9,690 nt of DNA from an uncultured Sutterella sp. (GTDB lineage Bacteria > Pseudomonadota > Gammaproteobacteria > Burkholderiales > Burkholderiaceae_F), in NCBI GenBank assembly GCA_934255515.1, contig CAKQON010000068.1:1-9690 (forward strand). Reading direction: 5' to 3'. Shown here one piece after another: positions 6,616-9,690 of the stretch; position 1 is the first letter of the stretch, and every line of letters starts with the position of its first letter. The notes under the pieces were generated by a model, which was given only the letters and a program-made list of their open reading frames with translations, did no database searches and had not been told where the DNA came from. The translations under genes were made by a program, and so were the position numbers.

Positions 6616-6637
6616 GCCGGGACTGATGGGCCCCGGC
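6616..6637. repeat. GC hairpin between stop codon and terminator
   Basis: GCCGGG (6616-6621) and CCCGGC (6632-6637) pair over 6 bp. It lies just after the stop at 6659 on the minus strand, making a tandem structure with the terminator that follows. On the plus strand it is trailed by GGTTTT. Possibly a 3'-end stabilising hairpin. Confidence 0.4.
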
Positions 6638-6658
6638 GGTTTTCATCAGGCAGAAGTC

Positions 6659-8167
6659 TTACGCCTTGGCGGCCTTCTGACCTGCAATGCGGCCGAAGAC
6701 GAGGCAGTCAAGAATCGCGACGGAGCCGAGGCGGACGGCACCATGCACGCCGCTCGTGGATTCGCCGGCGGCATAGAGGCCCGGGATGGGCTTGTCGTTG
6801 CGCACGTCGATCACCTGGCAGTTGAGGTCGGTGTAGAGACCGCCCATGCAGTGGTGAACCTTCGGCTGGCATTCGCCGATGTACCAGGGGCCATCAACCA
6901 TCGGGACCTGGTCATTGTTAATGTAGCGGCCGAAAGCCGGATCCTTCTTCGTCTTGACGGCTTCATTGAAGGCGGCGATGGTCTTCTTCAGTTCGTCGAG
7001 CGGAATGCCCGCGCCCTTGGCCATGGCTTCAACGGTGTCGTACTTGTCGAGAATCTTCGCGTCGAGCATCTTTTCAAGGAAGCCCGGGCGCTGCTTCTTG
7101 AGCGGCTGCACGTTGGGTTCGTTGCAGATGGCGAAGGCCTTGAGGCCGTTCTGCTGCTCAACCATGATGGCGTCGGCGCGAACCTTGCGGTTGGCGAGTT
7201 CGTTCACGAAGCGGTCGCCCTTCGAGTTCACCCAGATGCCGTATTCAGCGGCAGCGGTCTGGTTGAACTGCCAGCCGATGCCCATGCCCTTTTCCTTCGG
7301 GTTGCCCCACGGGCCGCACTGAATCCAGTCGTTCTGAACCTGCAGGCAACCGATGGCGGAGGTTTCGCGCCAGAGTTCGGACGTGGCCGAAGGCTGGTTG
7401 GTCGTATCGAGCGAAGCGTCAAGCTTCGGATCCTGATACATGCGGAACTTCACGTCGGCAGCGAAGCCGCCGTAGCAGAGGATGACGCCCTTCTTCGCGG
7501 CGATGCGCTTCACGGTGCCGGAGGTCTTGTCCGGGAACTTGTAGTTTTCACGGACTTCGAGGCCTGTCACGCGGCCGGACTCATCGCGCACGATGTGTTC
7601 GACATAGGTGCGAAGACGAACGGGAATGCCGAGCTTCTTCACGTATTCAAGTTCCTTCATGACAATGCCGGAACCCGAGCCGTTGGTGGTGGTCACGTAG
7701 CGCGGAACGCTGTGGCCGCCTTCCTGACCGATGGCATCGGGGAGGAACTGAACGCCGAGTTCATTGACGCACCACTCATAGTTCGAAAGAACCTGAGAGA
7801 CCATCTGATGAACTTTTTCACGGTTGTTCATGTAGGCGCCGGCAACCAGGATGTCATGTTCAAGAAGCTCCTGAGAGTCCTTGATGCCATGCATCTTCTG
7901 CTGCGGGCAGCCCGTGGCGGTCATGATGCCGCCGTTAATTGCGGAGTTGCCGCCGGCAAACGTCATCTTCTCGAGAACGATGACGTTGGCGCCGGCCTTC
8001 TTCGCTTCGATCGCAGCGGCAAGGCCCGCGAAGCCCGTGCCGACCACGATGACGTCGACAGTCTCATCCCACTTGGGAGCGGCTTTCGCAAACGCGGGAG
8101 CGGCAATGGCGGCGGTGCCTGCGATGGAACCGGCGATGAGGCTGCGGCGCGACATGGAAGTGGTCAT
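6659..8167 (-). CDS. Tat-exported FAD-dependent fumarate reductase-like (flavocytochrome c-type) flavoprotein
   Basis: A 502-residue flavoprotein of the FrdA/Fcc3/urocanate reductase group, predicted to reduce an unsaturated organic acid in the periplasm. Residues 1-27 are a Tat signal: SRRSLI at 6-11, with cleavage after AFA at 25-27. The FAD motif is VGTGFAG (42-48), then EKMTFAGGNSAINGG (66-80). The catalytic set of the fumarate reductase group is present: FVNE followed by Arg327 (Fcc3 Arg402 position), HHCMGG with His438/439 (His504 position), and GAVRLGS with Arg479 (Arg545 position). Binding-pocket residues differ from Fcc3, so fumarate itself is not assured; urocanate or another acrylate is possible. 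Heme and FMN domains are absent, so a separate cytochrome must supply electrons. A good ribosome site (AGGAG, 8180-8176) confirms the start. It has its own terminator, a structured leader and an FNR-like site upstream. Confidence 0.94.
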   Translation of the reverse strand: MTTSMSRRSLIAGSIAGTAAIAAPAFAKAAPKWDETVDVIVVGTGFAGLAAAIEAKKAGANVIVLEKMTFAGGNSAINGGIMTATGCPQQKMHGIKDSQELLEHDILVAGAYMNNREKVHQMVSQVLSNYEWCVNELGVQFLPDAIGQEGGHSVPRYVTTTNGSGSGIVMKELEYVKKLGIPVRLRTYVEHIVRDESGRVTGLEVRENYKFPDKTSGTVKRIAAKKGVILCYGGFAADVKFRMYQDPKLDASLDTTNQPSATSELWRETSAIGCLQVQNDWIQCGPWGNPKEKGMGIGWQFNQTAAAEYGIWVNSKGDRFVNELANRKVRADAIMVEQQNGLKAFAICNEPNVQPLKKQRPGFLEKMLDAKILDKYDTVEAMAKGAGIPLDELKKTIAAFNEAVKTKKDPAFGRYINNDQVPMVDGPWYIGECQPKVHHCMGGLYTDLNCQVIDVRNDKPIPGLYAAGESTSGVHGAVRLGSVAILDCLVFGRIAGQKAAKA

Positions 8168-8175
8168 AGGTTTCT

Positions 8176-8180
8176 CTCCT
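8176..8180 (-). promoter_or_regulatory. Ribosome binding site of the flavoprotein gene at 6659-8167
   Basis: AGGAG on the minus strand (within AAAGGAGA, 8182-8175) lies 8 bases before the ATG at 8167 and fixes that start. Confidence 0.8.
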
Positions 8181-8191
8181 TTCTAAGAGCT

Positions 8192-8249
8192 GCCTGACCG
8201 GAGATAATTTTGAATTTGAAATGCTGAAATAAGCATTGCCCGATCAGGC
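8192..8249 (-). ncRNA. Structured 5' leader (nested stem-loops) upstream of a flavoprotein gene
   Basis: On the minus-strand RNA, GCCTGATCGG (8249-8240) pairs with CCGGTCAGGC (8201-8192): ten continuous pairs including one G-U. Nested inside, AATGCT (8237-8232) pairs with AGCATT (8225-8220) around a 6-base loop, and an AT-rich single-stranded arm follows. The outer stem ends 9 bases before the AAAGGAGA ribosome site of the gene at 8167. The compensating G-U pair and the nesting suggest a real RNA element, perhaps controlling translation. It matches no riboswitch class I know. Confidence 0.45.
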
Positions 8250-8286
8250 GTTGTCTCTACTTTGCCGCGTTATTTCGAGAGGCAGT

Positions 8287-8300
8287 TTGATATTTCGCAA
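8287..8300. promoter_or_regulatory. FNR/Anr-like site
   Basis: TTGAT-ATTT-CGCAA matches the FNR consensus TTGAT-N4-ATCAA at 8 of 10 positions, with one perfect half. If it acted at -41.5 on the minus strand, transcription would start near 8252, just before the structured leader. That fits an oxygen-regulated promoter for the flavoprotein gene, but the -10 there (CAAAGT) is poor. Confidence 0.35.
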
Positions 8301-8393
8301 GGAAAGGAAGGGGACGCGGAAGGGGAAGGGAAAATTCGTGAAAAACCCCGATAAACAAGGAGGTTGAGAAACCTGCAGACTTTCCCTGATTGA

Positions 8394-8408
8394 CAGAATT
8401 GAATTCTG
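8394..8408. repeat. 15-bp perfect palindrome
   Basis: CAGAATT (8394-8400), a central G, then AATTCTG (8402-8408). Outside the arms TTG (8390-8392) and CAA (8409-8411) can also pair if one base bulges. It lies between the queF terminator and the flavoprotein promoter region, so it is a candidate operator. Nothing shows which regulator binds. Confidence 0.4.
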
Positions 8409-8417
8409 CAATACAGG

Positions 8418-8456
8418 AAAATGCGTTTCCCGGGCGCCCTCAAACCCAGGAAACGC
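8418..8456 (-). terminator. Rho-independent terminator of queF
   Basis: On the minus strand GCGTTTCCTGGG (8456-8445) pairs with CCCGGGAAACGC (8434-8423): 12 pairs including one G-U, with a 10-base loop. ATTTTCC follows (8422-8416). It starts 8 bases after the stop at 8464. Confidence 0.85.
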
Positions 8457-8463
8457 GAACGCG

Positions 8464-9297
8464 TTACTGTCTCAGCTCGCGCGGGGAATTGAGCGGAATT
8501 TCCCGTACGTTCGAGCGGAAGGGATTGATGTCGATGCCGCCCCTCCTCGTGAAGGCGGCCTGCACTTCGAGGACCTTGAGATCAAAGCGCGACCACAGGT
8601 CGTGAAAGATCTGCTCGACGCACTGCTCGTGGAAGCCCCGGTGCTGACGGTAGCTCGCGAGGTACCTGAGAAGCGATGCCGGATCGACGGCTTCGCCAGC
8701 GAGATGAACGGAAACGGAGGCGAAGTCGGGCTGCCCGGTAACGGGACAGAGCGAGCGGAAGATATTGGTCGACCAGTAGACCTCGCGCTCACCTGCGCCC
8801 GAGTCACTTTGAAGAAGATCCGGCGAGACTTCGTAGGCGTCAACCTTCGTTTCGGGAAGCATTTCTTCCAGATTGTCGCCCGGCATCGGAGCGACCCTTG
8901 TTTTCCAGAAGCGTAGCGGGTTCACTTTTGCCTGAACGGCGCCTCCGGCAGCTTGAGAAAGATCGCGCGTGAGAATCGCCTCAGCTTCCGCGGCGTCCGC
9001 AAGCTTCGTCATCGCAAAGCTCATTGCGTAGAGCTTCAGCGATTTCGACTCGATGATCGAAGGGGTCGAGGCGGGGACGGCGAGCTCCACTTCCGCCGCA
9101 TGGGGAAGGCCCCTGTGGTCGAGCCAGGAGAATTCATAAAGGCGCCAGATGTCGGCTCCCTGAAAATCATGGTCGCCGATGGCGTCGCGTCCGAGCGCGC
9201 GGGGAATAGGCTGAAGAAGATCCGGGGAATAGTGTTCGGCATAGGTCGTCGCCTGGCCGAGCCTGGTCCCCTTGGGTTCAGGCATGAGAACGGTCAA
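8464..9297 (-). CDS. queF: NADPH-dependent 7-cyano-7-deazaguanine reductase (long, bimodular QueF)
   Basis: QueF reduces the nitrile of preQ0 to the amine preQ1 with two NADPH in the cytoplasm, a step of queuosine tRNA modification. At 277 residues it is the long two-module form, like E. coli QueF (282). The N-terminal module carries the ESKSLKLY substrate-binding motif (83-90, Glu83). The C-terminal module has the catalytic Cys184 in SLCPVTGQPD, Asp191, the HRGFHEQC motif (219-226) with His223, and TRRGGIDINPFRS near the end. All expected catalytic residues are present. The start is the TTG at 9297, because AAAGGTGA (9309-9302) lies 4 bases before it. An ATG at 9285 would shorten the protein by four residues and is too far from that site. 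It is a single gene with its own terminator and no other queuosine gene beside it. Confidence 0.96.
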   Translation of the reverse strand: MTVLMPEPKGTRLGQATTYAEHYSPDLLQPIPRALGRDAIGDHDFQGADIWRLYEFSWLDHRGLPHAAEVELAVPASTPSIIESKSLKLYAMSFAMTKLADAAEAEAILTRDLSQAAGGAVQAKVNPLRFWKTRVAPMPGDNLEEMLPETKVDAYEVSPDLLQSDSGAGEREVYWSTNIFRSLCPVTGQPDFASVSVHLAGEAVDPASLLRYLASYRQHRGFHEQCVEQIFHDLWSRFDLKVLEVQAAFTRRGGIDINPFRSNVREIPLNSPRELRQ

Positions 9298-9301
9298 ATG
9301 G

Positions 9302-9309
9302 TCACCTTT
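9302..9309 (-). promoter_or_regulatory. Ribosome binding site deciding the TTG start of queF
   Basis: AAAGGTGA on the minus strand is well spaced from the TTG at 9297 and lies 16 bases from the alternative ATG at 9285, so the TTG is preferred. Confidence 0.55.
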
Positions 9310-9348
9310 GATTTGAAAGTCAGTGGGAGCGGCCGGTTCAGGATCCGC

Positions 9349-9360
9349 GCGTTTAAACGC
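9349..9360. repeat. 12-bp perfect palindrome upstream of queF
   Basis: GCGTTTAAACGC is its own reverse complement and lies about 52 bases upstream of the queF start, between queF and the pilin-like fragment. It is a possible operator; chance occurrence cannot be excluded. Confidence 0.35.
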
Positions 9361-9404
9361 ATGAGTCCTTCGAGTTTGCCGCCTGCTCCGTCAGAAATGT
9401 TTGG

Positions 9405-9690
9405 ATGAGCGAAGCCTTCAGAAATATGCGGCTGGAAATATTAGCCGTCTCTCTGGCGGTTCAGGACTGTCTGAGCCATTTTCCTGAGGAAGGTCAAGAG
9501 CGCTGTGAGAACGGGGGTTCGGGCAGTCTGACAGCCAATGTATCGGGCGGAACAAGCGCAAGCGGTTGGATGCTTTCCGACAATTCGGCCTTCGTGAACG
9601 GCAACGAAGTAAAGTATCTGGACTATAGGTGCAAAAACCCCATGGATGCGGGATGCCCTTCAGGCAGCACCAGCAGCCGCCGGTTTCCCG
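9405..9690 (+). CDS. Type IV pilin-like fragment lacking the prepilin leader, runs off the window
   Basis: An open plus-strand frame from ATG 9405 to the window end, 95 codons with no stop. Residues 1-25 (MSEAFRNM, ILAVSLAVQDCL) resemble the part of a type IV major pilin just after the hydrophobic half of the first helix (pattern xVSEAxxxAxxxKxAVxDC). The globular part that follows has Gly/Ser/Asn-rich loops and cysteines at 22, 34, 76 and 84, as in pilin disulfide regions. The expected G-FTLIE leader and hydrophobic helix are absent. The in-frame sequence upstream (back to a TAA at 9354) does not supply them, and neither do the other frames. No strong ribosome site precedes the ATG. It is either a 5'-truncated pseudogene or a silent pilin cassette. 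The family call rests on pattern recognition only. Confidence 0.45.
   Translation, partial: MSEAFRNMRLEILAVSLAVQDCLSHFPEEGQERCENGGSGSLTANVSGGTSASGWMLSDNSAFVNGNEVKYLDYRCKNPMDAGCPSGSTSSRRFP

Noticed and set aside
6569..8197. A 542-codon plus-strand frame, and another of 327 codons at 5537-6520
   Set aside because: Both mirror the two flavoprotein genes and show repetitive His/Val/Gly/Arg composition typical of antisense frames. Neither has a ribosome site or a motif.
1..9690. tRNA genes, CRISPR arrays, insertion sequences
   Set aside because: No cloverleaf with a GTTCGA-type T-loop, no regularly spaced repeats and no transposase motifs were seen by eye on either strand.

Overview
The window reads as chromosomal DNA of a GC-rich anaerobic proteobacterium. 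The best guess is a gut member of the Burkholderiales (Sutterella/Parasutterella type). That rests on gene content recalled from the families, not on a marker gene: two Tat-exported fumarate-reductase-like flavoproteins, a BisC-type molybdoenzyme, a long-form QueF and a type IV pilin-like fragment. No rRNA, tRNA, CRISPR array or insertion sequence was recognised.

Layout. (1) Bases 1-830 differ in composition (first 120 bases about 35% GC by hand count) and carry two small overlapping plus-strand genes of unknown function. The second ends where it runs into the antisense of a minus-strand signal-peptide start, so a recombination junction near 815-835 seems to have cut genes on both sides. (2) Bases 924-1263 hold no convincing gene, only hairpins, one of them a terminator. 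(3) Bases 1264-3624 (minus) encode a cytoplasmic BisC/TorA-family molybdopterin reductase. A promoter lies just upstream, and a near-perfect 30-bp palindrome sits behind it. (4) Bases 3854-4676 (minus) are a Fic gene that looks dead: a one-base frameshift splits off its N-terminus, and the catalytic His of the Fic motif reads Arg. (5) Bases 4892-6379 and 6659-8167 (both minus) encode two Tat-exported FAD flavoproteins, each followed by a strong terminator and each preceded by a leader rich in inverted repeats. (6) Bases 8464-9297 (minus) encode QueF. (7) From 9387 to the window end, the plus strand encodes a pilin-like stretch that lacks the prepilin leader and hydrophobic helix.

How the genes fit together. 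The molybdoenzyme and the flavoproteins suggest anaerobic respiration or oxidant reduction: S- or N-oxides in the cytoplasm, and fumarate-like organic acceptors in the periplasm. No cytochrome or quinol-oxidising partner lies in the window. Each of the large genes appears to be its own transcription unit. An FNR-like site lies upstream of the flavoprotein at 6659-8167. QueF (queuosine synthesis) is housekeeping and unrelated to its neighbours.

The points most worth a second look are the altered active site of the flavoprotein at 4892-6379, the structured leader at 8192-8249, the leaderless pilin fragment at the right end, the decayed Fic gene, and the junction near 825.
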